64,000 bases of DNA from Cohnella terricola (GCF_007786475.1 NZ_VNJJ01000002.1:372001-436000); one strand, 5' to 3'; positions 43,329 to 52,765 are shown, counted from the first letter of the stretch. The notes: a model not told the origin generated them from the letters alone. Made by a program: numbers and translations.

Positions 43329-45431
43329 TCAGTCTGCAATGACGATCTCGCAGCCGCTCGTGTTTTCGATGATGTCCACTTGCAGCGGTTCGCCGTCTCC
43401 GGTCCGCTTCAGTTCGACCGACAGCCGCCCTTCGGCGATCGGTACATCCTTGACAGTCAACCGATTAATGCCTGCCGGCAAGAAAGGCGCCAGCGTCATC
43501 GAACGGTTCAACGCGTCGGTCTTCAAGCCGAGCATCGCCTGAATGAGCACGATGGATGTTCCTGCTGCCCAGGCTTGCGGAGAACAAGCTACCGGATAGG
43601 AGACCGGGTAGCCGATGGACTCGTCATATCCGCAGAACAGCTCTGGCAAGCGGTTGTACTCAAACTTCTCTGCGGCCTTCAGCAATCCGGAGATGACGGT
43701 TGACGCTTCTTCCTTGAAGCCTAAGATGCTCATGCCGATCAGCGTCATGGAGTTGTCATGCGGCCATACGCTGCCGTCGTGATAACTCATCGGATTGTAG
43801 CCCGTCGATTCGCTGGACATCGTCCGAATGCCGTATCCGCCGAACATGTCGGCCGCTACGAGCCTTTGCGAGATGATGCGCGCTTTATCCTCTGGAACGA
43901 TGCCGCTCATCAGCAAGTGGCCGGGATTGGAAGTGACGGAACGGACTTGATCCTTATTCGCGTCGAGAGCGATCGCGTAGAATTGCTCCTCCGGCATCCA
44001 GAACGCAGCGTCGAGCTCTTGTTTAAGCCGCTCGGCTTCGTCTCTAAGCTTCTGGGCCGTCTCTTCGCGGCCGATCCGTTCGAGGATAGGTGCAAGTCTC
44101 GTTTTCGCCTGATACACATATCCTTGAACCTCGATCAGCGCGATCGGCGCGGCCGCGAATTCGCCGTTCTTGTGAACGACCGAGTCGGCCGAATCCTTCC
44201 AACCTTGGTTGGCGATCCCCTTGGACGACTCTTGGTAGTATTCGACCCATCCGTCCTTGTCCCGATCGCCGTAATTATCGATCCAGTCGAACGCTCTCTC
44301 AAGGCTCGGCATGAGCCGCTCGATTGCGGCCGTATCTCCCGTCCAGTGCGCGTATTCCGCCGCAAGCAGAATAAAGAGCGGCGTGGAGTCGATACTTCCG
44401 TAATAAGGAGCGAACGGCACTTGGCCCGAGCGGGCAAGCTCGCCGCTGCGCATCTCGTGCATGATTTTGCCCGGCTGCTCGTCTTTCCACGGATTGACCT
44501 CGGACCCTTGGTAGGCGGCCATCATCTCCAGTGTCCCCAGAGCAATCTTCGGATCGAGCGGAAGCATCTGCAGCGCCGCGATCAAGCTGTCGCGCCCGAA
44601 CGGCACCGCATACCACGGCAGTCCCGCTACCGGGAACAGTCCGTAGCCGAAATCCGTAAGCAGCACGCGCAAGTCTTGAACGCCGCGGTCGAACAGCTTG
44701 TCAAGCACTTCAGAATCGCTCTTGACCTTCATCGCTTTCTCGTTCCATCCGTCGTACGCCGCTTCTAACTCGGCCAGCGCCGTTTCGCGAGGAGTCGCTT
44801 CGACCACTCGGCCTTCCACCGAAGGAATGATCGTAAACGTAATCCGTTTCGTCTCTCTTGGCTCCAGCGAGATCTTGTATAAGGCGTCGCCTTCGCTGCT
44901 CATGGCATCGGCTTCCGTATCCCAGGAAATACTCGTTTCTCTGCGAACGCCGTCCGCACCAACATAAGCGGCATGCCAATGCTTCGTATCCGCACTGCGT
45001 TCCGTTATTTTCCCCAATTCATCCGCCGGTTGGAAACCGCGAACGATAAACATGTCCGTGAAGTCCGCATCGAACGAAATCCCTAGATCGAAGTTCAAAG
45101 GTTTCGTCGAGAAATTCGTCAGGAATACGGTTTCGTACAGCACATCGCCGTAGATAAACCGTTCCCGGATCAACTCGACCGACTCTCTCCAGAGCTTCAC
45201 CTCTCCGTCGATCTCCTCGTGCTCGTTCGTCATCCGAATGCGCGCCACATAATTTTCGTCAGCGGCGGATGAGAGCAGCAACGGGCGCTTGCCGTTCAGC
45301 TTGATCTCCATTTTGCTAACGAACCGGGTATCTCTCATGTACAGCCCGTCTTGAGCGCTGCTGCCCGGAACGTCTCCGTGAAGATCCGTCATCAGAAACA
45401 GATCGTTGTGTTTGATTACTCTGTAGTTCAT
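43329..45431 (-). CDS. Amylo-alpha-1,6-glucosidase / glycogen-debranching-like hydrolase
   Basis: 700 residues. The N-terminal domain (about 1-220) matches the GDE_N-bis region (DGLYMRDTRFVSKMEIKLNG), and the rest an (alpha/alpha)6 barrel: AGLPWYAVPFGRDSLIAALQ, GWKDSADSVVHKNGE, EVQGYVYQAK, and HDGSVWPHDNSMTLIG. Glu and Asp residues in these loops are the expected acid/base set, though I cannot assign them individually. It likely hydrolyses imported branched or alpha-linked oligosaccharides in the cytosol (no signal peptide). Its upstream region holds two LacI-type operator dyads. Confidence 0.88.
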   Translation of the reverse strand: MNYRVIKHNDLFLMTDLHGDVPGSSAQDGLYMRDTRFVSKMEIKLNGKRPLLLSSAADENYVARIRMTNEHEEIDGEVKLWRESVELIRERFIYGDVLYETVFLTNFSTKPLNFDLGISFDADFTDMFIVRGFQPADELGKITERSADTKHWHAAYVGADGVRRETSISWDTEADAMSSEGDALYKISLEPRETKRITFTIIPSVEGRVVEATPRETALAELEAAYDGWNEKAMKVKSDSEVLDKLFDRGVQDLRVLLTDFGYGLFPVAGLPWYAVPFGRDSLIAALQMLPLDPKIALGTLEMMAAYQGSEVNPWKDEQPGKIMHEMRSGELARSGQVPFAPYYGSIDSTPLFILLAAEYAHWTGDTAAIERLMPSLERAFDWIDNYGDRDKDGWVEYYQESSKGIANQGWKDSADSVVHKNGEFAAAPIALIEVQGYVYQAKTRLAPILERIGREETAQKLRDEAERLKQELDAAFWMPEEQFYAIALDANKDQVRSVTSNPGHLLMSGIVPEDKARIISQRLVAADMFGGYGIRTMSSESTGYNPMSYHDGSVWPHDNSMTLIGMSILGFKEEASTVISGLLKAAEKFEYNRLPELFCGYDESIGYPVSYPVACSPQAWAAGTSIVLIQAMLGLKTDALNRSMTLAPFLPAGINRLTVKDVPIAEGRLSVELKRTGDGEPLQVDIIENTSGCEIVIAD

Positions 45432-45474
45432 CTTTTCCCCATCCTGTATATTTCTGTATTTGTTTTATACTCTC

Positions 45475-45489
45475 CGAAAATCGTTTTCG
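45475..45489. promoter_or_regulatory. LacI-type operator, promoter-proximal
   Basis: CGAAAATCGTTTTCG, an odd-centred dyad close to the divergent-free promoter region of the debranching gene (a TATAAA lies just beyond on the minus strand). Confidence 0.55.
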
Positions 45490-45507
45490 AATTCATCTTC
45501 AAAACAT

Positions 45508-45521
45508 CCGAAACGTTTCGG
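45508..45521. promoter_or_regulatory. LacI-type operator, perfect palindrome
   Basis: CCGAAACGTTTCGG, 14 bp, fully palindromic. The core AAACGTTT also occurs in front of the regulator gene at 46583-46597. Confidence 0.75.
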
Positions 45522-45550
45522 ATTATGGCGAAAAAAAACGCAGCAGTGCT

Positions 45551-46567
45551 TTACTTAAGTCGCCGCGTGCTTTCCCGAACAATCAACTGATTGCTGAGCA
45601 TTATTTTTCGATTGTCCGTTCGGTCTTCCAGCATATCGATCAATAGCTGGGCCGCTTGGTATCCGAGTTCGTATTTATCCTGCCGGATCGTGGTGAGCTT
45701 CGGCGAACAATACGAGGAAATCGTAATATCGTCGAATCCGATGACGGACATGTCTTCAGGGACTTTCAGTCCCATCTTCTCCAATGTCCTCATCGCCCCG
45801 AGCGCCATCAAGTCGCTGGCGCAGAATACGGCGGTCACTCCCGGATTGCGGATCAGGATCTGGTACATGGCCTCCGCTCCGCCGTCCTCCGAGAATCCCC
45901 CGTCATAGACCAGATTCGGATCGGCCGACAGATCGGCTTGCTCGAGCGCTTCCTTGTAGCCTTCGAATCGTTCCTGACTGACGAAAGCTTGGTTATGGCC
46001 GTTGATCATGGCGATGTTCCGGTGCCCACCGTCAAGCAGATGCTTGACGGCCATTGCGGCGCCGATCTTGCTGTCCGAAGTGACATAACCGACGTTGGCC
46101 TCGGTTTGCGGAATATCGATCAATACGCATGGAAAAGAGTTCTGTTCAATGACTTCGTGCAAATACGGATCGTCAAGCCGAAGACCCGACAAAATCGCGC
46201 CTTCCACGTTGCGCTCCTTGCACAGAGATGCGTAAGACTTCTCGACTTGCTTGGAAGGGTTCGTGCTAAAGAGCAGAAGATCGTAATTCAAATCTCCTGC
46301 GCGGTCGTTAATTCCGCACAACACTTCGTAAGAAAATGCGTCCTTGGCGCCTGCGCGATTAATATCTGAGATGATAAGGCCGATTGTACGCGTTTTCTTG
46401 GAAACCAAGCTTCTGGCTACAACGTTGGGACTGTAGGACAATTCCTCCGCGACCTGCTTGATTTTCTTGCGGGTTTCCTCGTTAACGTCGTCGTAACCGT
46501 TAAGCGCCCTGGACACCGTCGTGACGGATACGCCCGCTTTTTTTGCGATATCTTTAATCGTTACCAT
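45551..46567 (-). CDS. LacI-family transcriptional regulator of the sugar locus
   Basis: 338 residues. N-terminal HTH VTIKDIAKKAGVSVTTVSRALNGYDDVNEETRKKI with the hinge helix SPNVVARSLVSKK, and a periplasmic-binding-type effector domain (TIGLIISDINRAGAKDAF, GVTAVFCASDLMALGAMR, MSVIGFDDITIS). It should repress the debranching enzyme and transporter genes and its own gene through CGAAACGTTTCG-type operators, and release them on binding sugar. A CcpA-like site overlaps its -35 box. First gene of the minus-strand locus. Confidence 0.93.
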   Translation of the reverse strand: MVTIKDIAKKAGVSVTTVSRALNGYDDVNEETRKKIKQVAEELSYSPNVVARSLVSKKTRTIGLIISDINRAGAKDAFSYEVLCGINDRAGDLNYDLLLFSTNPSKQVEKSYASLCKERNVEGAILSGLRLDDPYLHEVIEQNSFPCVLIDIPQTEANVGYVTSDSKIGAAMAVKHLLDGGHRNIAMINGHNQAFVSQERFEGYKEALEQADLSADPNLVYDGGFSEDGGAEAMYQILIRNPGVTAVFCASDLMALGAMRTLEKMGLKVPEDMSVIGFDDITISSYCSPKLTTIRQDKYELGYQAAQLLIDMLEDRTDNRKIMLSNQLIVRESTRRLK

Positions 46568-46582
46568 GACGCAGACACCTTT

Positions 46583-46597
46583 CCAAAACGTTTCGGG
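46583..46597. promoter_or_regulatory. LacI-type operator at the regulator's own promoter
   Basis: CCAAAACGTTTCGGG lies immediately downstream of the -10 box of the regulator gene. Its core matches the perfect palindrome at 45508. Confidence 0.7.
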
Positions 46598-46600
46598 TTC

Positions 46601-46639
46601 AGTATAAAATACTTGCCCCGACTATTGCAAGCGCTTTTT
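46601..46639 (-). promoter_or_regulatory. Promoter of the LacI-type regulator with overlapping cre
   Basis: On the minus strand TTGCAA (46625-46630), an 18-bp spacer and TATACT (46601-46606). TTGCAAGCGCTTTTT (46625-46639, plus strand) matches the cre consensus with one mismatch and covers the -35 box, so CcpA binding would block this promoter. Confidence 0.7.
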
Positions 46640-46704
46640 ACGTTCCATTTTCCTCCTGCGGACGCAAAATGATTCGTTTTCCTGGGATTCTCTCGTCCGC
46701 AGAC

Positions 46705-46732
46705 CAAAAAACCCTTCGTTTCGGAAGGGTTT
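46705..46732 (-). terminator. Terminator of the 46755-47129 gene
   Basis: AAACCCTTC / GAAGGGTTT stem with a 6-nt loop, followed by TTTTGG on the minus strand. Confidence 0.85.
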
Positions 46733-46754
46733 AAGTGGCTTTGTGTGACTACAC

Positions 46755-47129
46755 TCATGTGGCTTCGAATCGATCGTAAGTGCCATCGTCGCCCGCGAAA
46801 TCCGAACGTTTCGAGTCGCGTTCCGGTTCCTCCGTCCGGTAAGCGTCCATCCAGTCTTCGTTAACCGTGTGAGCGGGAATTCGGATTTCCTCCATGCCGT
46901 AGGCGATATCGGTGACAGTAACGGCTTCGGCCGGAGCGTGCTCCATCAATTGGCCCGCGTAACACTGCACGATCTCCAGGGCCGAGGTCAAATCTTCGTT
47001 ACGCACGTGAATATGCAATCTCCCGCCATCGTGAAGCTGCGGTTCGTAGCCTAACTCTTCGAGCGTCTCGCCGGCCAGGGCAGCCTGGGATTCGTCCGGA
47101 AATTGAAACATCAAGGCGGCTTGAAGCAT
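46755..47129 (-). CDS. Conserved-looking cytosolic protein of unknown function
   Basis: 124 residues from ATG 47129, with AGAGG 9 bases upstream; the in-frame ATG at 47138 abuts that site. It opens MLQAALMFQFPDESQAALAG, has the segment LEELGYEPQLHDGGRLHIHV that looks like a ferredoxin-like half, and a strongly acidic C-terminus (TEEPERDSKRSDFAGDDG). No motif identifies a function. It is a single gene with its own terminator, next to the LacI locus but transcribed separately. Confidence 0.7.
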   Translation of the reverse strand: MLQAALMFQFPDESQAALAGETLEELGYEPQLHDGGRLHIHVRNEDLTSALEIVQCYAGQLMEHAPAEAVTVTDIAYGMEEIRIPAHTVNEDWMDAYRTEEPERDSKRSDFAGDDGTYDRFEAT

Positions 47130-47192
47130 GCCATCCATCCTCTCCGTTCTTCAGTTGACCCATCCCGAATAGGTTATCCCAACGGCACACGA

Positions 47193-48488
47193 TTATTCCT
47201 TTTTTCGCCGCATGGCGCTGAACGAAGATAACATATCGTTCACCTTCCGCAGCCAGAAATAACTTGCGACCGGAATCAATACGACCGCCGCCCAGACTTC
47301 GCCTCCGAAATGCATCCCAAACTTAACACCCACCAGAAGGGCCCATGCGGCAACGATCGGCGCCGCGATCGCGAGCTTCCCTTTCCGAGATGCCTGTTCC
47401 AGCAGATCTTCCTGCCATGTGAAGAGCGCAACATAAGGCTCTGCAAGCCATTGCTCCCATTGCCGCTGCAGGGATAAGAGCAGCAGCGCAGGAAGCACTA
47501 GCCAGACGATCACCGCAAGGGCCAGAGGAGTTAACGCGATTGCAGCGGTTCCCGCCCCAAGAAAATAGAGCATATGCTTCCATAGATCCGAGCGGCGCAG
47601 CACCGACTTGACCCAACTGTCCGCCAGCTTGTCGGCGCCGTTCCGATGGCGGAAGAGGGGCTGCGACTGCGCGAACCACATGGGTCTTCGCCGGCCCGGA
47701 ACGGGTTTCTTCTCCAGCGTGTCTCTCAGAATCAAGCTTACGCTGGATACGTATGCATTGTTCTCTACGGCGATCTCGTGCAATAGCGTGCCATTTTTCC
47801 GAATTCTTAGGCGCAGGAGTGCAGCCGCCAAGACGACGATCGCCACGCTTGCCGATCCGATAAGCAGCGCGTATTCCTCGCCGAAATACGCGATTCTGAC
47901 GAAGACGAACGCAAACGCGATCCTCAGTAACAGTTGAATAACGATCCGGCGCCATCCTTTCCATCTCAGTGACACCCGGTCTTCGACCATCGTCCACAAG
48001 GAACCGCAGGCCGCGAAAAATACAATCAGAATAGCAGTATACGTTTCGGATATGTTGAAGGTTTGCAGCAGAAGCGGCGACGCAACCGCCACCGCGACGG
48101 CGGATGTCAGCAAGCGGCATGCCAAGCCGTATGCGAATCCCATCCAACCGAATCCCTGCTTCCACTTCGGAAGACGATGGAGGAACAGAGCATCCCCGCG
48201 CTCTGCGAAAGTTCGGAACTTGCCCGCAAGCTGCAACAGCGCCATCACGCCGAATATCGGTATCAACATCGCGGTGGTCAAGCCGGAAGGAGGATCGCGC
48301 ATGAAATCCCGATACATTCCGACTGCGATAAAAGCGCCCGGGAGAACGATGTAGAGCAGCACCGTCCAATCGAGCACCGTTCGCCAGCACTTCCAGACCG
48401 CAATCCAAAATGCTGCCGCTCTTTCCGCAAACAATGACGCCGGGCCGTAACGTCCGGGATTGAAATTGTCGTTGCCCTGCTCCGTCAT
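47193..48488 (-). CDS. ecsB: EcsB-family ABC transporter permease
   Basis: 431 residues from ATG 48488, which overlaps the EcsA stop as ATGA. The protein is highly hydrophobic with about eight membrane segments, and has the EcsB features FRTFAERGDALFLHRLPKWK and MWFAQSQPLFRHRN. It pairs with the EcsA ATPase encoded just before it. The B. subtilis Ecs system is needed for protein secretion, intramembrane proteolysis of anti-sigma factors and competence; its transported substrate is unsettled. Confidence 0.85.
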   Translation of the reverse strand: MTEQGNDNFNPGRYGPASLFAERAAAFWIAVWKCWRTVLDWTVLLYIVLPGAFIAVGMYRDFMRDPPSGLTTAMLIPIFGVMALLQLAGKFRTFAERGDALFLHRLPKWKQGFGWMGFAYGLACRLLTSAVAVAVASPLLLQTFNISETYTAILIVFFAACGSLWTMVEDRVSLRWKGWRRIVIQLLLRIAFAFVFVRIAYFGEEYALLIGSASVAIVVLAAALLRLRIRKNGTLLHEIAVENNAYVSSVSLILRDTLEKKPVPGRRRPMWFAQSQPLFRHRNGADKLADSWVKSVLRRSDLWKHMLYFLGAGTAAIALTPLALAVIVWLVLPALLLLSLQRQWEQWLAEPYVALFTWQEDLLEQASRKGKLAIAAPIVAAWALLVGVKFGMHFGGEVWAAVVLIPVASYFWLRKVNDMLSSFSAMRRKKE

Positions 48489-49255
48489 TCGCGCACCTCT
48501 GCGCCTTGTGCCGTCAGCCTGTGAAAGCAATCGAACAGCCGAGCGTCCGGTCCGCATCCCGCAGCGCTTCGGATCTCTTCAAGCGTTCCCGCGGCGGCGG
48601 CTCCGCCGTCATGCACGAGAACAAACCGGTCGCACAGCCGTTCCGCTGAATCGAGCACATGCGTCGTCAGCAGAACCGCCGCGCCGCGGCTTCTCTCCTC
48701 TTCGAGAGCGTCGAGCAGTTCGAGCACCGCGCCCGGATCGAGTCCGATGAACGGCTCGTCTACCAAATACAGATCGGGTTGAAGCAGGAAACCGACGATC
48801 AGCATCGTTTTCTGCTGCATGCCTTTAGAGAATTTGATCGGATATTCGTGGCGGTTCCCATACAGCCGAAAACGCTTCAGAAGCTTGTCCGCGCGCTCGC
48901 GGAACTGCTCTTCCGGCAACCCGATGGATGCGGCCGCGAGCACGAGATGCTCCCATAATGTCATTCTTTCGTATAAGATTGGCTGTTCGGGAATATAGGC
49001 GATACTCGAGGACATGTCCGAATTGCCGCCTTGCTTCTCTTCTTCCCCTCGCCAGTAGATTCTCGCTTTCCAGTGCGGAAGTTGGCCAAGCAATCCTTTC
49101 ATCAGCGTGCTCTTCCCCGCTCCGTTTGGTCCTATCAATCCGACTCTTTCGCCGGATCGAACGCTTAGGCCAATGTTCCGAATGATCGGACCGTCGTGAT
49201 CGTACCCCGCTTCATCTACCTCCGCACGGTACAGAGGCTGCGCGTTATCCGTCAT
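48485..49255 (-). CDS. ecsA: EcsA-type ABC transporter ATPase
   Basis: 256 residues from ATG 49255, with GGAGG 10 bases upstream; the longer frame to 49693 is antisense-like and antecedes any site. Walker A GLIGPNGAGKSTLMKGLLG, the signature FSKGMQQKT (the EcsA-type variant of LSGGQ), Walker B YLVDEPFIGLDPGAV and the H-loop LTTHVLDSAE are present. It energises the EcsB permease. Head of the ecsAB unit. Confidence 0.88.
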   Translation of the reverse strand: MTDNAQPLYRAEVDEAGYDHDGPIIRNIGLSVRSGERVGLIGPNGAGKSTLMKGLLGQLPHWKARIYWRGEEEKQGGNSDMSSSIAYIPEQPILYERMTLWEHLVLAAASIGLPEEQFRERADKLLKRFRLYGNRHEYPIKFSKGMQQKTMLIVGFLLQPDLYLVDEPFIGLDPGAVLELLDALEEERSRGAAVLLTTHVLDSAERLCDRFVLVHDGGAAAAGTLEEIRSAAGCGPDARLFDCFHRLTAQGAEVRE

Positions 49256-49321
49256 TTTTGCTCGCCCTCCGAGTCGATTTCTATACATCATAGGGTAACA
49301 GAGAAGCTTTCCCAAGTATAG

Positions 49322-49368
49322 AAAAAAGAGCCTCCTCCCGTTTACTGACCGGGAATGGCGGAGGCTCT
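49322..49368 (-). terminator. Terminator of xylAB
   Basis: AGAGCCTCC / GGAGGCTCT outer stem with inner CCCG/CGGG pairing, then TTTTTT on the minus strand. Confidence 0.88.
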
Positions 49369-49419
49369 TGCAGGAACAGGGAGACCCCCTTATTCCTACT
49401 CCTTTTTTATCCGATATAC

Positions 49420-50916
49420 CTAATTTCGAAAAGCGTACAGGGCGTGGTTGATGCTCTGCGTCTGGCCGTACATTTGACGATAAACGTCGAAAAGTTGCTC
49501 GTAACGTTGGCTCGTCTCCTCGTTCGGACGGTAGATTCGCGCATGTTTCACGAATACTTCGCCGCAAGCGTCCAACGTCGGGAACCAGCCGCAACCGACC
49601 GCGGCCAGCATCGCCGCCCCCAAGCCGGGTCCTTGCTCGTTCTCTAGCGCAACGACGTTTGCTTGGAAGATGTCCGCTTGCATTTGCAGCCACAACGGAT
49701 TTTTTGCTCCGCCGCCGATCGATACGATCGTATCGACCGTCTTGCCGGCAGCACGGAACATTGCAATGGACTCGTTCAGGGAGAACGTAATGCCTTCCAT
49801 CACCGCTCTGGCGAAATGCGCCCGCGTATGGCTGCCGTCGATGCCGATGAAGCTTCCGCGAATTTTCGCGTCGGCATGCGGTGTCCGTTCTCCGACGATG
49901 TAAGGCGTAAACAACAGTCCGCTAGAGCCTGCGGGAATATCGCCGACTCCCTCGAGCATCTTGTCGTAAGATTCGCCTTTGGCGAACGTATTGCGGAACC
50001 AGCTTAACGAATAGCCGGCCGCCAGCGTTACGCCCATCGCATAGAAGGCATTCTCCTTGCCGTGGTTGAAGAAATGCACTTTGCCTTCATAATCCGCGGA
50101 CGCGTCCGCTTCATAGGTCAGGACAACGCCGGACGTTCCAATGCTGCAGAGCGTCAACCCCGGCGATAGGATGCCCGCGCCGATCGCGCCGCAGGCATTG
50201 TCCGCTCCGCCGGCGAACACTTGGGTCGCCGTCGTGAGTCCGGTCGCGTCCGCCGCATCGGCGGACAATGAACCGACGCTGGCTCCCGCTTCGACGAGAG
50301 GCGCGCAGAACGATGCCGGAATGCCGAATGCGGACAGCACATCTTCGCTCCAGACCTTGCCCGCGACATCGAGCATCAGCGTGCCCGCCGCGTCCGACAG
50401 ATCCATGTGGAAAGCACCCGTCAGGCGCAGCCGTAAATAATCTTTCGGAAGCAGGAACCGGCTTGCTTGGGCATAAACGTCGGGTTCGTGCTGCTTGACC
50501 CATAAAATCTTGGGCAACGTAAACCCTTCAAGCGCCGGATTGCGAGTGACGGACAGAAGCTTGTCGCCGAGTGTCCGTTCGATCTCGCGGCATTGCTCCG
50601 TCGTCCGGGTATCGTTCCACAAAATCGCTCTGCGAACCGGTTGGTTCTGCGCGTCCAGCAGCACAAGACCGTGCATCTGGCCGGAGAAGCTGATTCCCTC
50701 GACGGCGGCGGGATCGATCTTCGCGCTGGCGATCAACTCCCGCAGCGCTGCCGCCGTTCCCGTGACCCAATCCTCGGGATCTTGTTCGCTCCAGCCCGCT
50801 TTGTCATGATAGAGCGGATATTCCCGGGTCGCTTCCGCGTGCACCACGCCGTCTTTGCCGACGAGCAGCGTCTTCACCGCGCTGGTCCCCAAATCAACGC
50901 CAATGACATATTCCAT
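49420..50916 (-). CDS. xylB: Xylulokinase
   Basis: 498 residues, FGGY-kinase fold: N-terminal VIGVDLGTSAVKTLLVG phosphate loop, GWSEQDPEDWV, the substrate-site ISFSGQMHGLVLLD and AILWNDTRT, GADNACGAIGAG, and the C-terminal ATP-site VSIGGGAKNPLWLQMQADIF and EQGPGLGAAMLAAVG. The SGQMHG motif is characteristic of xylulokinases. It phosphorylates D-xylulose to xylulose-5-phosphate for the pentose phosphate pathway. It lies 27 bases after xylA. Confidence 0.96.
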   Translation of the reverse strand: MEYVIGVDLGTSAVKTLLVGKDGVVHAEATREYPLYHDKAGWSEQDPEDWVTGTAAALRELIASAKIDPAAVEGISFSGQMHGLVLLDAQNQPVRRAILWNDTRTTEQCREIERTLGDKLLSVTRNPALEGFTLPKILWVKQHEPDVYAQASRFLLPKDYLRLRLTGAFHMDLSDAAGTLMLDVAGKVWSEDVLSAFGIPASFCAPLVEAGASVGSLSADAADATGLTTATQVFAGGADNACGAIGAGILSPGLTLCSIGTSGVVLTYEADASADYEGKVHFFNHGKENAFYAMGVTLAAGYSLSWFRNTFAKGESYDKMLEGVGDIPAGSSGLLFTPYIVGERTPHADAKIRGSFIGIDGSHTRAHFARAVMEGITFSLNESIAMFRAAGKTVDTIVSIGGGAKNPLWLQMQADIFQANVVALENEQGPGLGAAMLAAVGCGWFPTLDACGEVFVKHARIYRPNEETSQRYEQLFDVYRQMYGQTQSINHALYAFRN

Positions 50917-50943
50917 TGGAGAATCTCCTCTTCCTTTATGCTC

Positions 50944-52257
50944 TTATACGCCGAAGATGACGTCGTTTAACGTTGCCTTGAGTTGCTCCAGGCGTCCGGA
51001 TTCGTTACGGATCGGTTTCGCTTGTAGCGCATATGCTTCCAGAGACTTCAACGTTGCTTTGCCGGATACAATGTCCGCTCCAATGCCTTCGTTAAAGCTG
51101 CTATAACGTTTAGCGACGATATCGTCAAGCACACGGTCTTCGATCAGCTTAGCGGCAGCTTTCAAGCCGCGAGCGTACGTATCCATACCTGCGATGTGAG
51201 CGTAGAACAAATCTTCGTCTTCGAAGGAAGAACGGCGCACTTTCGCGTCGAAGTTGACGCCGCCACGGCCGAGACCGTCGTTCTTCAGAATTTCGTACAT
51301 CGCCAGCGTCGTTGCCGCGAGATCCGTCGGGAATTCGTCGGTATCCCATCCGAGCAGCATATCGCCTTGGTTAGCATCGATAGAACCGAGCATGCCGTTG
51401 ATGCGGGCTGTGCAAAGCTCATGCTCGAACGTGTGGCCGGCAAGCGTAGCGTGGTTCGCTTCGATGTTCAATTTGAAGTAGTCCTTTAAGCCATAGTTTT
51501 GAAGGAATGCGATCGCTGTAGCGGAATCGAAGTCGTATTGATGCTTGGAAGGCTCTTTCGGCTTAGGCTCAATCAAGAATTGCGCGTCGAAGCCGATTTC
51601 TTTCGCGTAATCGACCGCCATGTGCAGGAAGCGCGCAAGGTTGTCCAGCTCCAGCTTCATGTCCGTGTTCAAGAGCGATTCGTAACCTTCGCGACCGCCC
51701 CAGAATACATAGTTCTCCGCTCCGAGCTCTTTGCCGACTTCAAGGCCTTTTTTCAGCGTAGCCGCCGCATATGCGAACACTTCCGCGTTGTTCGTCGTGC
51801 TTGCGCCGTGAACGTAACGAGGGTTCGTGAACAGGTTGACCGTGTTCCAGAGCAATTTCTTGCCCGTTGATTTTTGATAATCTTTCAGCATCGCCACGAT
51901 GACATCGAGGTTTTTGTTCGTCTCGGTCAGCGTTGCGCCTTCAGGAGCGATGTCCACATCATGGAAAGCGTAGAATGGCACATTCAATTTTTCGAGCAAT
52001 TCGAAGTTGGCTTCCACACGCGCTTTAGCGCGGTCGAGCGGGGACAAGGAATCCCAGCTGCGCACAGCCGTGGCGGCGCCGAACGGGTCGCTGCCGTTCG
52101 CGTTGAACGTATGCCAGTAAGCGACTGCGAAGCGGAGGTGCTCCTCCATCGTTCTGCCCATTACGACCTCTTGCGGGTTGTAATGTTTAAAGGCGAACGG
52201 GTTCTTGGAATCGCGTCCTTCGTATTGGATCTTTGGAACGTTAGGGAACTTGCTCAT
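50944..52257 (-). CDS. xylA: Xylose isomerase
   Basis: 437 residues, the class II length found in Firmicutes. The family opening [25 protein letters not shown], the catalytic [10 protein letters not shown] (His), [34 protein letters not shown] with metal-binding Glu, [17 protein letters not shown], and [17 protein letters not shown] (metal ligands) are all present. It converts D-xylose to D-xylulose. First gene of xylAB, preceded by promoter, operator and a perfect cre. Confidence 0.97.
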   Translation of the reverse strand: MSKFPNVPKIQYEGRDSKNPFAFKHYNPQEVVMGRTMEEHLRFAVAYWHTFNANGSDPFGAATAVRSWDSLSPLDRAKARVEANFELLEKLNVPFYAFHDVDIAPEGATLTETNKNLDVIVAMLKDYQKSTGKKLLWNTVNLFTNPRYVHGASTTNNAEVFAYAAATLKKGLEVGKELGAENYVFWGGREGYESLLNTDMKLELDNLARFLHMAVDYAKEIGFDAQFLIEPKPKEPSKHQYDFDSATAIAFLQNYGLKDYFKLNIEANHATLAGHTFEHELCTARINGMLGSIDANQGDMLLGWDTDEFPTDLAATTLAMYEILKNDGLGRGGVNFDAKVRRSSFEDEDLFYAHIAGMDTYARGLKAAAKLIEDRVLDDIVAKRYSSFNEGIGADIVSGKATLKSLEAYALQAKPIRNESGRLEQLKATLNDVIFGV

Positions 52258-52272
52258 GGATTGATGGCCTCC

Positions 52273-52287
52273 TTGTAAGCGATATCA
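52273..52287. promoter_or_regulatory. cre site in the xylA leader
   Basis: TTGTAAGCGATATCA matches the CcpA consensus WTGNAANCGNWNNCW at every position. It lies between the xylA promoter and start codon, so CcpA would act as a roadblock, as established for Bacillus xyl operons. Confidence 0.8.
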
Positions 52288-52305
52288 ATTTGAATAACTG
52301 CTATC

Positions 52306-52335
52306 AGCATAGCATGGTCCGACTTAGTTTGTCTA
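52306..52335 (-). promoter_or_regulatory. xylA promoter
   Basis: On the minus strand TAGACA (52330-52335), an 18-bp spacer and TATGCT (52306-52311). The -35 box lies inside the XylR operator. Confidence 0.65.
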
Positions 52336-52350
52336 TCCAATAAACTAAGT
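52322..52350. promoter_or_regulatory. XylR operator
   Basis: ACTTAGTTT - 11 nt - AAACTAAGT, a perfect 9-bp dyad resembling the Bacillus xyl operator half-site TTAGTTTG. It covers the xylA -35 box and lies upstream of a TATGAT box (52369-52374) that may serve xylR. Confidence 0.88.
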
Positions 52351-52397
52351 TTTTTGCTCGAATTGTGGTATGATTGGAAAAAAGAATTCGGAACTGT

Positions 52398-52727
52398 GGC
52401 GTTGATCGATTATTTCGAGTAGCTCCCTCCAGAAAGTGCCATTGGAGCGGCGTTGCTCGATTCTTTCGAGTAACTCCCTTCAGAAAGTGCCATTGGGGCG
52501 GCGTTGTTCGATTCTTTCGAGTAACTCCCTTCGGAAAGTGCCATTTGGGGCGGCGTTGCTCGATTATTTCGAGTAATTCCCTTCAGAAAGTGCCATTTGA
52601 GCGGCGTTGTTCGATTCTTTCGAGTAACTCCTTCAGAAAGTGCCATTTGAGCGGCGTTGTTCGATTCTTTCGAGTAACTCCTTCAGAAAGTGCCATTGGA
52701 GCGGCGTTGTTCGATTCTTTCGAGTAA
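52398..52727. repeat. 51-bp tandem array G in the xylA-xylR divergent region (six units)
   Basis: Units start at 52417, 52468, 52519, 52571, 52622 and 52672, with lengths 51, 51, 52, 51, 50 and 50, preceded by a partial copy from 52398. Each opens GAGTA(A/G)CTCC and carries GAAAGTGCCATT and GCGGCGTTG. This is the only array placed between divergent promoters rather than past gene 3' ends: it fills the leader of xylR. No obvious perfect dyad in the unit. Confidence 0.9.
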
Positions 52728-52765
52728 CGCACGATAGAATAGACCAAAGGAGCAAAAAAGACCCC

